This document shows, one piece after another, positions 23,101 to 35,944 of a stretch of 64,000 nt of DNA (position 1 is the first letter of the stretch; each line of letters begins with the position of its first letter). The DNA comes from Symsagittifera roscoffensis. Taxonomy: Eukaryota; Xenacoelomorpha; Acoela; Convolutidae. A program made the position numbers and the translations under genes. A model generated the notes under the pieces. It saw nothing but the letters and a program-made list of their open reading frames with translations, did no database searches and was not told where the DNA came from. The stretch lies in contig NC_087065.1 in the NCBI RefSeq assembly GCF_963678635.1, forward strand, positions 58,244,754-58,308,753, read 5' to 3'.

Positions 23101-24404
23101 GGCGTTGCGGCTCCGGCGAAGCTCAAGATTCCCGTTTGCCAATGAGACTGGATCCGGGTCAGCACTCGCAGCAAGCTGTCCCCAATGATCAAGTGAACCA
23201 CACCCTCAGGCACTCGCGGATGCGTGAAGTACTCCACCCAAGTCGCGTCGTGGAAGCAATCTCTCCTCTCCCTCTGCGCCGCGCTCCAGTCTATCCGATC
23301 GTGCTTGCGATATCTCCCTTCCGTATTCTTCTTGTAGCTCGAGATCACCACACTCCTGACAGGTTGCTCCCCCCAAGTCGAGGGTAAGTCCGCTCTTGCC
23401 GGACTCTCGCGATTCCTCAGCTGTAGCCTCTCGTGCAACTCTTTCAATCGTGACGAGCCGCCACTCACCTGACTACTACCCGGGGTCGAGCTCGGTGTAT
23501 ATCCAGGCAGCGCGACGTCCATCAATGGTCGTATTACTTGAGTCTCCATTCCACGCAGGGAGGATGCTGATTCGGGCGGTATCCATACCTCCAGTCCCTC
23601 GTTCATATGTTCCTGAGCCGCACAATCGAGGTTGAATCGTCCCTTTGACCTAGGAGCTTCATCCACTTCCATCCGTGACTCTGGCCTTGAGACAGTCACT
23701 ACCCGTTCTTTGGGCCTAGCCCCTTTCTGCATATCGAGCTCGCGTTGTTGTTGCTGGATTCTCTCAAGTTTTGCCTGATCTCTCTCGAGAGCCTGCTTCA
23801 GCTGCTCACAATTCGCGGCATTCTCCCGCACCCTTTCTTCCTGTAGCCGTTCAGCTCTCATTATGTCTAGTTCTCTCCGCGCTTGATCCCTCTCAAGCAC
23901 CGCTTTATCCCGGTCGAGGTTCGCCTTATTCCTTTCCCGCTGGGTCCTCTTGAGTTCTCTTTTCATGGCACTGACGTCCGGATAAGCTTCCCCCGTCTGC
24001 TGTGCCCGTGTCATCGATGGTACCTTACTCGTACTCTGGAACGTGGACCTGACTGATGGTATGACCGGCAGTGGGAATTCCCCTGCGCCATACTCCGTAT
24101 TGTTGTCCAGGTCAGGGTTCCTCGCCAAATCGAACCCCCTTATCGCTCCATCCACGTTCCAGGACAGCCATCTGGTTTGTTCTTGATTGGACACCCCATC
24201 AGTGGTGTAGCCTACCATCAAAACCGCTTCCGTCGCAGACTCTCGACACTCGCCCTGTTCCTCCAATTGGAGGATGGCATTCAGCATCACTGCCATTCTC
24301 TCGTCCACTTGAGTATAATCCAGGTCCCTCAGCCGCCTGTACAATTCGTCAAGTGTGGGCTTTTTCAGAGCCGATGGCATGGACTTCCAGTATCGATCTG
24401 CCAT
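20157..24404 (-). pseudogene. Copy B ORF2, N-terminal segment: coiled coil, SGNH hydrolase, second SGNH-like domain
   Basis: The start is taken at ATG 24,402-24,404 (MADRYW) because copy C has MADRFW at the matching place and the residues further upstream do not match. Residues ~140-240 are a Lys/Glu/Arg-rich coiled coil. The SGNH/GDSL hydrolase domain follows, with IIGDSL (nucleophile Ser), FAGAATP (block II Gly region), VGTND (block III Asn) and DGIHF (block V Asp and His). A second, degenerate SGNH-like unit has VAGSDF and FAGMNDH. Next comes an unknown region with a hydrophobic SLLLALYLVYPRYLF stretch. SGNH enzymes hydrolyse esters or remove acetyl groups, but the substrate here is unknown. 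The frame continues in error to a stop at 20,121 because of the 37-nt deletion near 20,156. Confidence 0.78.
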
Positions 24405-24856
24405 TCCTGAGATTTCAATTGAATCCTTGAGTATTAGCAACTTGAGTTTTACCTGAGCAACTTGAGTATGAGCAACTTGAGTTTTACCTGAGCAACTTGA
24501 GTTTTCTTTTTGAGATGTCGTTTTCTTCCTTCAATTGAATATAGATGAGTAGTCAATGTGAGTTCAACAAATCAATCTGAAAATAACACCCGATTTTTTA
24601 GACCGACAAGCTGTGTCCCTAACCAGAAAACCCCATTACTTTTATGATAAAAACCCCCTCCTTTTCGCCCTACTAAAATAGTTCAATTGAAATATTCTAA
24701 AAACATGCAGATACATTTTATGTTTTAGCACCATCAATCATTTAAAATAATTATTGTCATGCCAATCACCCCTAAGATCCCTTACCTGTTTTGTACCCCA
24801 GTACCTAGCTCAAGACTCCTCCCTCACACCCGGCTCGATACCCCCGTGTACCCGAC
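24405..24856 (-). other. Copy B spacer between gag-pol and ORF2
   Basis: This 452-nt spacer holds a short tandem repeat just before ORF2 (about 24,425-24,510; several CAACTTGAG units on +). It also holds a TTATTTTCAG sequence on the - strand, whose AG is at 24,577-24,578. Copy C has TGTTTTCAG in the matching place. This could be the splice acceptor for an ORF2 message. Confidence 0.5.
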
Positions 24857-27169
24857 TCAGGCGATGCTCAAGTAGTACTTCTTATGAAGATACACCATTA
24901 TCTCAGTTTCTGCAAAGACCACATGTAGGATAGCGTACAATTCCCTTGGGCTCAGTTTGCCCCTGTTTGGGTCATACACCGGCATTGAGACCTCTGTTAT
25001 CCCTCTTTCAATCATGAAGTCCCGTAGTCTTGTTAGCGCCAACATCACGTGTTCGGGATCAATTGTGTTCCTGTCATTGACCCTCGTCACTAGGAAGCAC
25101 AGGTATTTCCCCGGGACTTGTGCTACTGATGGTGGGAGCGCTGCCATCCCTCCCAGTCCTGGTCTCTGTCTGAACAGAAACTCTACGTTCTGGTATTCTC
25201 TCTTGAAGTCAGCTTCCAGTCTTGATTTGAAACTCATGTCTGCCGTGATGCAGATCGCGCTCGTTCTGTTTGACAGGATGAAGTCACTATCTGTTATCAT
25301 GATGTTTTCCGAGTACTGATTGGGTATTTCAAATTTCGTTTTGAAATTCCGGCCTATGTTAGGCTCTTGCTCTTCTTCTTCCAGTTCCAATTCGCTTGTT
25401 TCTCTCACTTCCTTGAGCTTCTTTATCATCAAATTTTTGGTGTGGGTAAGTCCTACCCCCACTCCCCGGACAAAAATATTTATCGACGTCCCCGTCGATG
25501 TTGTCGGGTCTGAATTGTCCGGTGGAATGTCCAGCGGCCTGTCTGTCGCCGTCCAGCCGAAGAGAGGGTCTTCTGACTTCTTGTGTTTTTCCGCTGACAC
25601 GTCGACTTGCTGGATACTCTGTCCTCCATGGCCTTCGTCTTTGACGTCGCGTATCCACTCTAGTATCCTCAAGTTCGTGTTCTCCCTCCTCTCTATCTTG
25701 CTCTGTTCGAGGTCCGTCTCCATTTCTGGCGTCGAGTAATCATCCTGCGGATAATGTCCACCATCGTCAATGACCTGCCATTCCTCTTCGGCTTCCAGTT
25801 CGCCTGCACTCAGTAATTCCTCGCCCAATTTGTCTGGCTGTATCTTGTCAATCAAGAAGTCATCCCCGTATCTGTTGTATCTCATACCCGTCCGTTTACG
25901 ATTGCCAGTTCTGGTTCCCGGTGATATTGGTCGATCTGGCTCCATCCACTTCGGCACCTCATCTTGCTCCGGGTCGTTCCAGTCTTCTTCTGCAAACGAT
26001 CCTGCTTCAGACTCCACCTCTATCTTTTCATTGTCGTCCAAGCTCAAGTTTTCATTGCCATCATTTTTCTCCCTGGTGCCCTTCTCATTCACTTCACACG
26101 CTGGTTCTACCACCAGGTACTCGAGACCCTCCATGTCTTTCGGTAGGCACCAGTCTTCCGGGGACGGGACGTGAGGCTTCAGATTTTCGTAATGTGCTGC
26201 TCGCCCAGTACTGAAGCGGTAGAACCGTCCTTGTTGATGTACTTCCGTTATCATGAATGGTCCCCTCCACTTCTTGAGTAGTTTCTTTGTTCCCTTGGGC
26301 GGTATGACATTTTGGAAGACCCACACGTACTGGCCCACTTCATATGGCTTCGCTTGTAATATTTTCTCGTCATATTTCTTGCGTTGTCTCATTTGTGCTT
26401 GCGCCGTGTTCCTCCTGCATAGCTCGTTTAGCTCTTGTTGTCTTTTGATCGCTTCCTTCACATATGCCTGAGGCGACGTCTTCTTCCCCTCGTATTCTGG
26501 GTAGAAGAATGTTAGAGGCATTGCCCTCTCCCTGCCCGTCAACATCATAAAAGGACTGATGCCCTTCGTTGAGTGCTGCGTACTGTTGTATGCTCCTACT
26601 ACCTGTGGCAGGTATTTGTCCCAGTCCGTCATGTATCTTGAGCAGTACACCCTTAACATGTTGACCAGTGTCCTGTTCTGTCTCTCTACCAACCCATTGG
26701 TCTGTGGATGATAGGTCGTCGAGTGTGCTTGAGCAATGTGCGATCTCTTCATCAATTCTTTCGTCAAGTCCCCCACAAAAGCTTTGCCGTTGTCCGACTG
26801 GAAAGTCATCGGACAACCATACCGCGATATCCAATGCGTTATCAGGTGATCACATGTCTCCTCGGCTGAGGCTGTCTGGCACGGAACCGCTTCCGCCAAC
26901 TTTGTGAAGTGATCTATTATAACCAGTATTTGGTTATAACCCGACTCCGTCATGCAGATTTTCTGATGGTCTATCTGCACCACTTCATTGAATTCCGAAC
27001 TCTCGACAGACTTGAGGGGAAACTTCATCTTTCTTGGGTCTTTTACTTGAAGGCATGCTAGGCAGGCCTTCACCCATCTCTCGCAAGCTTTTCTCATTCC
27101 CGGCCAATCAAACCTATGAAGTATCCTTTGTTGTACTTTATCTATCCCCTGGTGGCCCATCTGGTCGTG
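24857..27169 (-). pseudogene. Copy B pol: integrase and C-terminal macro-like domain
   Basis: This segment lies downstream of a TCA-to-TGA nonsense codon at 27,170-27,172. It contains the integrase zinc region (GHQGIDK, CLAC) and the DDE core: IDHQKICMTESGY, FQSDNGKAF and HPQTNGLVERQNR. The GPF-type C-terminal domain (KKWRGPFMITEV) follows, then an acidic linker. The last ~143 codons (24,884-25,312) form a macro-like domain with CITADMSF, EADFKREY, KYLCFLVTR and VSMPVYDPNRGK. Apart from the upstream stop this part is open and more than 90% identical to copy C. Macro domains bind ADP-ribose or related ligands; that role is inferred here, not shown. Confidence 0.85.
25440..25479 (-). promoter_or_regulatory. 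Conserved purine-rich block, candidate central polypurine tract (copy B)
   Basis: The 40 nt are identical to 5,215-5,254 (copy A, + strand) and 48,442-48,481 (copy C). On the - strand the core is GTCCGGGGAGTGGGGGTAGG. It sits just 5' of the macro domain and shares 11 nt with the 3' polypurine tract. Confidence 0.62.
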
Positions 27170-30100
27170 TCATCTGAAAAGCACCTCCGTTTGGTACAAT
27201 TGTGGTAGTATGATGAGGTTGTGTTTGTGTAATACCTTTTCCTCATCTCTCCTTTTGCACGCTACCACCCCATCAGCTGTGTGATAAAGTAATTCTTTCC
27301 TTTCTTTGTAGAACTGGCTCAAGATCTTGTAGCTGTCCTCCTCAAGTTCCCCTTTCTCCTTGACCCCCGACTGGATCCATTTGGAGAGATTACTTGTCAT
27401 TTTGTCATTCTTCTGGGCTCTTATTAAGTCTGACAGCCTATATCTCGCCTTGACATGCTCCTTTAGCGCCATGATCTGTCCATTCATCTCACCAGGGTTG
27501 TGGATGTCATCACTCACTTTCACGCATATCATCCTTTTCACGATTTTCATGTCGTCTTCTGGTACCAGATTCGTTCTGACGTTTGAGTTGCACGATAGTT
27601 CCCTGAATGGCTTTCTTGACACCGCAATTTTCTCAAGTTCTTCACCACCTCGTACCTCTTGTGTGTCCAGATTGTACGTTCCTGAAGATGGATCCGTCTG
27701 TAACTCCCTGTCGTGTTGTCTTATCTTCTCTTCCGCCAATATCATGCATAGACTGTCCTGGTCTTCACTGCCCTCATCCGAATCTTTATCCCAATCTTCA
27801 CGCTCCCCGGACAATTTCCCTTCTCCGGTTCCTTCTTCTTCCATGAACCTGGACCACTCCCCGGACTCTTGATCTAGTCCCAGGTGTTCAGCCTCTTCTT
27901 TGAACGCCACTTTCTTTTTCCTAGCCTTGGTCTGTTCCAGAATGTCCTCGGGGATTTTGTCAACTAGTGACCGCACGACGTCCTTGCTATCAGCCACGCT
28001 CCCTGTTGAGGAGTCAGTATTATTCACTGTCTCTTGTTTCCGAAGTATGGTGACTTCCGGTTCCTCTTGACCCTTCTCCTGGATCACGGGTTTGTCATCC
28101 GATAGTTTCTCAAGCAGCCTCATTAAGTCTTCACCTATTCGGGCAGTTCCCGCCTCCACCTGGTTGAGGTCATAACCTTTTGCCTTGAGCGTTTCCCTCA
28201 CGATCTTGGACTTGAGCATTGTTCCTACCGGAATCCTTCTGCCTTTCTTCAAGATGGTCTTTTCTGGATGTTCTTTAGGTAATTCCGGGTGATCTTCAAT
28301 CGGTTTGCCTGATTTGTCCAACCATCTCGTGAGTGGAAGACTGTCGTACGTTTCCTTGTCCATGAAGGAGAAGCCATCTTTGATCTCAGGTCTGTCCGCC
28401 TCTCTTTGTTCTTGTCTCTCATAGAACTCCGTCTTCTTACTCAAGCTGTCGGCATTTTGATGTTTGTCTCGTGTTTTATGCTCAATTATCATATTGTATC
28501 CGTCTAGGCGAACTATCCACCTCCCGATGTAACTCTGGTCCATCGAGTACGTTTTCAGCCAGCTTAGTGCTCGGTTGTCGACTCGCAACTTAAATGGCTC
28601 ACTGCCCAGGTACGCCCTGTAATTCTCAACAAAGGTAACCACCGCGAACATCTCTGCCTTCGGGGCTCCGTATTTCATTTCCGTGTCACTCAGGACTTTG
28701 CTCCCGTAAGCTATTGGTCTCAAGACTGTTTTCCCATTCCACTCTTGTTCTTGATGGAGGATTCCTGAAATCGCAACTACCGACGCATCCGTGTCCAGCA
28801 CGTACATCCCTTTCTCAGTCGGCATCCCCAGTACTGGTGCCTCACATAGCTCTTTCTTTATCCTCTGGAATGCATCCTCTGCTGCGTTGTTCCATGTGAA
28901 CTTCTTGCCCTTGTGCCTCATCAATTGTTGCATCGGGTACACCTTGTCCGCGTAGCCTTTGATTAACTCTCTGTAGTAGTTAGCGAAGCCCAGGAAGCTC
29001 ATCAACTGGTGTTCCGTCTTTGGTGACTTCCAGGTTAGGACTGCCTCCACGGCGTCTGGATCAGGTCTGATGCCGTGCTTGTCTACCATCCTGCCCAAGT
29101 ATTTAATTGAGTCCTTGAGTATCTCGCACTTTGATGGTTTACACTTTAGCCCCGATCTTTTCATGCACGCGAACACCTCGTCAAGTCTCTCAATGTGGTC
29201 TTCTAGTGTTGGCGTTGCTATTACCACGTCATCCACGTAGCACATTACCAGATTGCCATACTTCTTTGTTACGCCTATCAGCGCGTGTGCCATCAATCGC
29301 TGAAACGTGGCTGTGGCATTGCAAAGTCCAAACGGCATCCGTTTCCATTGAAACAGACCCAACTCGCAGGCAAACCCTGTCTTGTCCCTGTCCTGCTTCC
29401 GTAGTGGTACCTGCCAAAAGGCCGAGCCTAAATCAAGGGTCGTAAAAAATTTTGCATCACCTAACTTCGAGAGGCTCTCATCAATCCTAGGTATGGGATA
29501 GGCATCCTTCACCGTGACGGAGTTCAGGTATCGAAAGTCACAACAAAACCTTAACTGGTCGCCTTTCTTTTTGGCCATCACTACTCCACACGCCCACGGT
29601 GACTTGGATGGTTCTATCATGTCATACTCTAGTAACGTTTCGATTTCTTTTCTACACGCGTCCGATTTGTGTGGGGTCATTCGCCTCGCCCCCTCCCTGT
29701 GTGGTACCGCGTTTTCCTCTAATTCTATTTCATGCTCAACAAAATTACAACACCCGATATCCGCCTTATGCCTCGAAAAAACTTCATCGTTCCGCTCTAG
29801 TACGTCCTTGATGGCTTCGAGCTGTTCATCTTTCAGTTTGCCCCTTAAATGTTCAATCTCCGGCAGCACCGGTTTATCAGTCTGCATTTCATCTAGTGTG
29901 GGTCGCTCTGGAAAGTTCGAACAGCTCGACAGCCCATCGCCCGTTTCTGACTTAAGTGATTTAATAAGACCTGATGAATCTTTTATTTTCTGCAATCGTC
30001 TCAAGATACAAATTTTGTCCCTGTGATTGGGACAATCAACAACTTCATTTTGTTTTGAGTTCTCAATCGTTTCATATCGAGTTTTAACCGGTAAAGCATA

Positions 30101-30847
30101 TCCCAGTTTCCTCCCTCTCTGTATCGTGATCGGTATATCAAGGGTATTCAACAAGACACTGACGCAGAGGCCGCTCTTCGTTATCGAGAATGATATTCCT
30201 AAAACAGCAGCACTTTGACTATTAGGATTCGGAACTATACACACTTGCTTGTTGTCACTTAGTTCATTGTAATTTTTCATCCTCAAGCTTACGATTGCCG
30301 CTTCATTAGCTTTTAGCCTCACCCTCCTACTCAAGAATACCGGTGCTTTGTTTTCATTTGCCATTATTAAATTTACCGGTTTGATTGCGTACCTCCTATC
30401 CGGGTTCCGTATCCTGAACATTGCGTTATTTAGATCAATCGTTACGTCGAAATTCCTGATGAAGTCTCTGCCCAAAATGAATTGGTCAGACTCATCTAGG
30501 TTTTCTACTACAAGAAAACTCATCCACAGGTTACGTTCCCCCAGATTGAGCGCTATTATCGGCGTTCTGCCTAACACGCGCAGGGCTCCTTTGTTCGCAG
30601 CCGACAACCGTATTCTCGAATCTATCAAGTCATCTTTGTTGAAGCCCATTCGTTCCCAAGTTTCGATTGGTATGACACTCAAGACCGCTCCCGTGTCAAG
30701 TAACCCACGTAACTGAGTCTTCTTGCCACTTATGTCTAGCACGTGCCCTGTCACATCTGCCTCTGTCCCAATGTGCATTGCATCTTCTTCAAGCATGGCG
30801 CAGTGTCCAATCGATCTCACTTTCAATTCTTCTTTCCCTACGTAGAT
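27170..30847 (-). pseudogene. Copy B pol: protease, reverse transcriptase, RNase H
   Basis: A 1,218-codon open piece lies between two nonsense codons (30,848-30,850 at its start, 27,170-27,172 at its end). In order it has: a retropepsin with GLLDTGAVLSVIP and ILGRDF; a variable linker; RT with LDLGSAFWQVPL, MPFGLCNATATF and an intact YVDD box; and RNase H with VLDTDASVV, KAEMFAVV, RVDNRALSWL and ADSLSKK. A charged linker with LSGE motifs encoded by PPT-like DNA leads up to the integrase. Within 29,461-29,700 only 2 of 240 bases differ from copy C. The catalytic residues are all present. Loss of function comes from the stops, not from the active sites. Confidence 0.9.
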
Positions 30848-33658
30848 TTACCCAATTAGGTCTTCGTCACATGTTATCATCGTTCTGGTATAGATGTTGA
30901 TCCCATCTATATTTAGCATCACCTCGTGTGGACCATAAGCTTCAGTATACCTATTATCAACACGTACCGACTTGCTGCCCCCTCTCGTGAGTAGTGCTCT
31001 CAACGCTCTAGAAGTCGTTTGTGGGCTTATATAACTCAAGTAATCAGCGTACACGTCAATGTGCATTATTGTCTGGTCGCTCGGTTCGCTCAAATTTCTG
31101 GTTACCTCGTGGCCGCCCACTGTGATTATCGACATTATTCTAGCCCCGATTTTCGATATGCCGAATGGCTTTCCGGTCACCATTTTTACAGTGTTACAAT
31201 TCCCGGTCTTTGTTGAGCCTGATACGGCCTCTGGTGTTGGGTTTGATCCGGTTAATGCTTCGTTAAAATTCTTTCTTTCGATCTCCAGTTTTAGTCGTTG
31301 CTCTATTTCTTTCGCAGCCAGATCCTGCTTCACTTTGTTGATGGCCTCCGCTGCCGCCTTCTCGTAATCTATTTCTGCGGCTTTCTTCGCCGTGGCCTCT
31401 GCTGCACTACCACATTGTGTTACAGCTTTCACTGTTTTCGTTGGTAGCTCTACATTTGGTCCCTCGAGTTTTTTCGTCTCAAATTCACCCTGTCTGTTTC
31501 TCTGGTTCTGCACTGCTGCCAATGCCAACTTGTGTTTTGGATGACTCTGATTCTTGACCGCTTCCCAGAACAACGGACAGTCCATCCTGAAGTGCCCTTC
31601 TTGGTTACAGAAGAAGCATCTCGCACCTATTTTGATGATCAAGCCACTATAGAACTCGTGTTCTTCCATCTGGCTCATATCTTCCTCATCGGGTGCATAT
31701 CCCAAACTCTTCATGCCCTGTTTGTATGTCGTGCAATCCGCCACATGATGATCAACTGACCCGCAGTTAGCACACGACCTGCGTTTGTCCATGTCATCTC
31801 TAGGCTTGTACCATGACGACCTTTGTGGCTGACTCCCCCCTTGGGTGTTCCTATTGTCTGAGTACGAGTATTTCTTGGGTTTCATCAGCATGTATTCTCT
31901 TGACTTCTGCCTCATCTCTTCTGGAGTTGGCGCACTATCTTTCGACAATGTGTAATACGTTGCTAACATCGTTCTCAAGTCATCACTCTTTACCCCATCA
32001 ATGACCTTTGAGGCTATGCTGAAGTTTCTTCTATTGGTAGATTTTTCTGGGTCACTCCTTCTTCTCAAGCTCTCGAGATCATCTAGGAACCTGTCTATCG
32101 ATTCGTCATCTCTCTGTCTCCTTTTTTCAAATCGCATCATCGCTTGATGACCCTTCATGCCTGAGCCGAATCTATTCAACAAAATTTCAAAGATTTTGTC
32201 CGCGGTATCGCGTTCTTCTTCTTTCTTCGCAACCACGCATTTTAATGCCGTGCCTTCTAAATTGCTGAGTATGGCTGTGCATGCTTGTCTTTCATCGTTC
32301 AAGTTGTCCTGTTCTAGGTGTAGTCTCATCACTTCCACCCAAGTATCAATGCATCCATCAGAGTCATCTTTGAATTCTTTTGGCTTCTTGAATGTTTTTC
32401 TGGATTTTCCCTCTCTTCTATCATTCGAGTCGTTGTTCCTTGTGGCGAAGGCCTCTAGAGTTCTATTCATCATTTCCCAAGTGTTTGCCCATGTCATAGC
32501 ATCCGGTCCTGCGTTGCTGTTAGTTGTTGAGTCCCCCGGACCAGTCGTTGTACTCGACGTTCCATTCTTCATTATTGTTTTCGCAGCTGTTGGTGCTATG
32601 CTCACCGTGGCCCGGGTTAAGGGCAACGGTGTCGATTGCCGTTTGTTCCTTTGTGGTTCCACAAAGTCAACTCTGGTGCCTTGCGTACGATCCGCTGCCG
32701 GTCTTTCTTGTGAAGTAGAATTTCTCAAGATTGCATCCAATTTCGCCTGTATTGCACACGAACTTTCTGCCTGATTCTTGCTCATTGTGTCCATTCTCTT
32801 TTCCAGGCTACCTAATTGGCTGTTGACATCATCATATCGGTTTTTCAACTGTTGCATATCTTTTTTGATGTTCTTATCTCGTTCTTCATTGGTGGCTTCT
32901 ACCTTGTCTGACATCTCCTTGAGTCTCTCATCTGTTGCCTTAGCCAGGTTAAAATAACTATCCAGATACTCGTGTTTGTTGTATCTTAATTCTTTTCTTA
33001 TCACCTCTCTGTCCTCTTCGCTGTGCTTTAGTTTTTTGTCGATCTGATTCAGTTTCGCCATCAAGTCACCTAGCTCAATAGTAGCCTCTTCATGGTCAGC
33101 CGTCGGTCTGTCTTTGGCCGTAGCTTCTGCTTTAGTCTGTTACTCTCTTGGATTGGCTTCTGTCGTCTTCGTGCTCACTGTCCCAAATGTTCGTGCTCTT
33201 TCAGCTTTTGGTTCTTCAGTCATGTTTTCTTTCGTTTTTATTCCGACCATCATCGCCAACCTTTCTGTAAAAGATGTCTTTTTTACTTGAGAGTCTTCTT
33301 TCACCGTTTCTTCGGTGTTGCCTATTGCATCTTCCACATTGTCTATTGGTGAGAATTCTATGGGTTTCGGATTTGGTTCTTCTGCATTGGGCATTGGAGT
33401 TGACTCCGTCGCAATGTTCCCTGTTTCATCCACACTTTGATCGGGTGTCTCTAGATCAATCTCGATGGTGGGTTCTACTCGTTCCCCTTCTGTGCCCTCT
33501 TTTGCTCTATTCTCCGTTGTACTCCTTGTACTGACCACGTTAACTGAAAAGCTCTTCTTTGTTATCTTCGGACCCATTGATGTTGCTTTGCGTAGCGACG
33601 AATTGTATTTTGCTTCGGTAGATCTTTTTTCAGCTACCGGTACCCTGCTCCGCCTCAT
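30848..33658 (-). pseudogene. Copy B gag
   Basis: The start MRRSRVPV at 33,656-33,658 matches that of copy C. A GAG-to-TAA type change at 33,140-33,142 stops translation after about 172 codons, and a CAA-to-TAA change at 30,848-30,850 blocks entry into pol. Between them lie a coiled coil, a capsid-like region (KKPKEFKDDSDGCIDTW onward) and two CCHC zinc knuckles (CANCGSVDHHVADC and CFFCNQEGHFRMDC). This is the usual content of a Ty3/gypsy Gag, but the N-terminal extension before the coiled coil is long and acidic. Copy C shows gag and pol fused in one frame, so no frameshift is expected between them. Confidence 0.88.
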
Positions 33659-33943
33659 TATTTACAATTGTTATTATTTACAGTATTATTATCTACAAAA
33701 TTTCTACTCTAAGGTTAAAAACTCTAAGTAAAAAGAAATTGACAATTCGCTAAAAACAATTTTTCTTAAACTTTTGAAAACTTTTATGTGTTAGGTTAGG
33801 ATAGGGAATGTGTTGTTATAATTGGTTACTTCAACCTAACTTAGTACTCTTGTAGTACCCCCTTCCTAATACTGTTCCAAGACTTTCTCTCTACCGTCCC
33901 AAGACTATTCAGTGTTGTCCCAGTACTTCTTATTGGTATCCTC

Positions 33944-34440
33944 AGACCAATGTCCCAAGACCAACGTCCCTAGACCAACGTCCCAAGACCAACGTCCCAA
34001 GACTAACGTCCCGAGACCAATGTCCCAAGACTAACGTCCCAAGACTAATGTCCCAAGACCAATGGCCCAAGACCAACGTCCCAAGACCAACGTCCCAAGA
34101 CCAACGTCCCAAGACTAATGTCCCAAGACCAATGGCCCAAGACCAACGTCCCAAGACTAACGTCCCAAGACCAATGGCCCAAGACCAATGTCCCAAGACC
34201 AACGTCCCAAGACTAACGTCCCTAGACCAATGGCCCAAGACCAACGTCCCAAGACTAATGTCCCAAGACCAACGTCCCAAGACTAACGTCCCAAGACCAA
34301 TGGCCCAAGACTGTTTCGTACCAAGACTGCTCTGGTCCAAGACTGCCCCAAGGCTGCACTGTCCCAAGACTGTGTTGCCCCAAGACTGTCCCCAGACTGC
34401 AATGTCCCAAGACTTCTTTGGTACTGTCCCAAGACTATTC
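33944..34440. repeat. 14-bp minisatellite in copy B leader
   Basis: About 26 tandem copies of a 14-bp unit, consensus CCCAAGACCAACGT on +, occupy 33,944-34,312. A less regular GTCCCAAGACTG tail follows. Copy C has a related array at the same place, but with another unit (CCCAAGACCACTGT or a 13-bp form). Frames through it are open on both strands only because the unit lacks stops. Confidence 0.93.
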
Positions 34441-35352
34441 ACTGAATGTCTGGATATCGGATCTCTTTCTTCCTCGTTGTAGGGACTTCTTGATTCACTG
34501 TACCTTGTACCACCACTCAAGCTCTAGTGAAAATTTTCCCAAAAACCCTCTCTTAATGGCCAAATGCTAACCCCCCTTTTTGAATTACCTCTTTTTCTAT
34601 GTTCCAAGCAACTTGAAACCAAAACCTGTGCGCAGGTATCTTGTGATCACCTGTTCGTATAAAAACCAATCGCAAATCCTCACCAAAATGCAACAATATA
34701 TATATATAAAAAAAAAATTTTTTTTTTAAACAAGAAAAATAATAAAACAGAGAAATCAACCCACCTAAAATTCAAAGGAGACAAATGTCGACCTTCTGTC
34801 GAAAAAAAATGTCTGGTACCTAACTGCCACGCGTTTTCCTCCCCCCACTAGCGATCTTATGGGGTATCACAAAAACTTTCTATGTCCGTTCCCCCCTACC
34901 AATCCAACCAACGTACCAATCTTAACTCGAGTTAAAATTTGGATATCCACCTATTATTACCAACGCGTGTTGATGGCTAATGTAACTAAATCAACGATGT
35001 CGATTAATTAGTTTCACTAATTTCCCCCCTTTTTACAATTTACAACCGTCAACCTCTAACCTAACCAGCCCCCCTACTAACCTCCCCCCTCTTTAGCCCC
35101 CCTCTTAAGCCGAAAAATCCCTTAAGCGCCGGGTGCTAAACCTCTCGAGAGAAAACCGTAGACCTGTTTCCAGGCCTGCTTGAGTAAAAACTGCCTCAAA
35201 ACAATGGGACTCCGCTTATCCAATTTTACACTTATTTCCTATAATGTATTGTGGATTCTAACGATACCCGTTGTTCGACTTGAGAACACCCCTGTGCGTC
35301 CTCTTGTAGTGGTCCTGTGCTGGTCGTCTCTGTTCTGCACTTGACAGCAGAA

Positions 35353-35490
35353 CCACTTTGCCACTCGACTGGTCACCTCTTCCAATCAAGTCTCCTAGTG
35401 GTCCGTTTCGATCCTTGTGAACCACTTTCCCACTCGACTGGTCACCCTTTCCAGTTAAGTCTCCTAGTGGTCCGGTTGGGTCGCAATCTA
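35353..35490. repeat. ~69-bp direct repeat in copy B leader
   Basis: Two units begin with CTTTGCCACTCGACTGGTCA (35,356) and CTTTCCCACTCGACTGGTCA (35,425). The unit includes TCAAGTCTCCTAGTGGTCC or a close variant. Copy C has three 70-bp units of the same motif at 58,533-58,735. Confidence 0.8.
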
Positions 35491-35883
35491 TCTGAAAACC
35501 CTTAACAACGCCCCCCACTCGGGCACCTTACTGAAGTCACTGGTTTAAATTGCTAGATTGATCGAAACGATCGGTCTTATAAAACAGTATGTGTATACTA
35601 TTTAATTAATACAAAGGTTTGATCCAACTAATTTGGTATCAAAGTCACTGTCTTTTTTCGTTTTATGGTTTTTGTTCCTATTTGTATTCTTTTTTGCTCG
35701 TGTTTTTGTCCCCCTAGTTGCCCCCCTTCACTCGGTTAGCTAAGCCTCGTTCGGAGATTGTACCAGGAAGTTTTCTTGAGTTTTCTTAAAAAGCTATCAC
35801 GGTACAACCGGAAGGTTTACACGTTCCCGCTGAACCGTACCACCGGTACTCTAGAATGGGCATGTAGCCCGGAGCTGTGTCAA

Positions 35884-35897
35884 GTGGGTTCGACTCC
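35884..35897 (-). promoter_or_regulatory. T-loop-complementary box near primer-binding site, copy B
   Basis: On the - (RNA) strand it reads GGAGTCGAACCCAC, the complement of a tRNA T-arm (GTGGGTTCGACTCC on +). It lies 21 nt from the proposed primer-binding site and is conserved in copy C. It could make a second contact with the primer tRNA. Confidence 0.4.
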
Positions 35898-35918
35898 GTA
35901 GTCATGATGTCGTAAAAA

Positions 35919-35933
35919 CACCCAGGAGCGCCA
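35919..35933 (-). promoter_or_regulatory. Primer-binding site, copy B
   Basis: On the - strand TGGCGCTCCTGGGTG starts with the TGG expected from pairing with a tRNA CCA end. It implies a tRNA ending CACCCAGGAGCGCCA, compatible with tRNA-Asn types that have G before CCA. It is 11 nt from the LTR edge, further than the usual 0-3. Confidence 0.55.
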
Positions 35934-35944
35934 TAAAAACACTA

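Larger units (their letters stand above)
33659..35944 (-). other. Copy B leader between 5' LTR and gag
   Basis: A 2.3-kb untranslated leader with no coding region. It holds the minisatellite at 33,944-34,440, a pair of ~69-bp repeats, a C-rich stretch (34,840-35,110) and, next to the LTR, a conserved block with hairpin-forming segments and the primer-binding site. The same order is found in copy C. Confidence 0.7.

Noticed and set aside
24425-24510. Spliced-leader remnants (ACTCAAG resembles the 3' end of nematode SL2)
   Set aside because: Only about seven bases match and the units are tandem repeats; no full leader sequence is present.
35850-35935. tRNA gene or tRNA-like element in the leader (GGTTCGACTCC resembles a B box)
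   Set aside because: The T-stem cannot form beyond two pairs and no acceptor or anticodon arm fits; complementarity to a primer tRNA explains it better.
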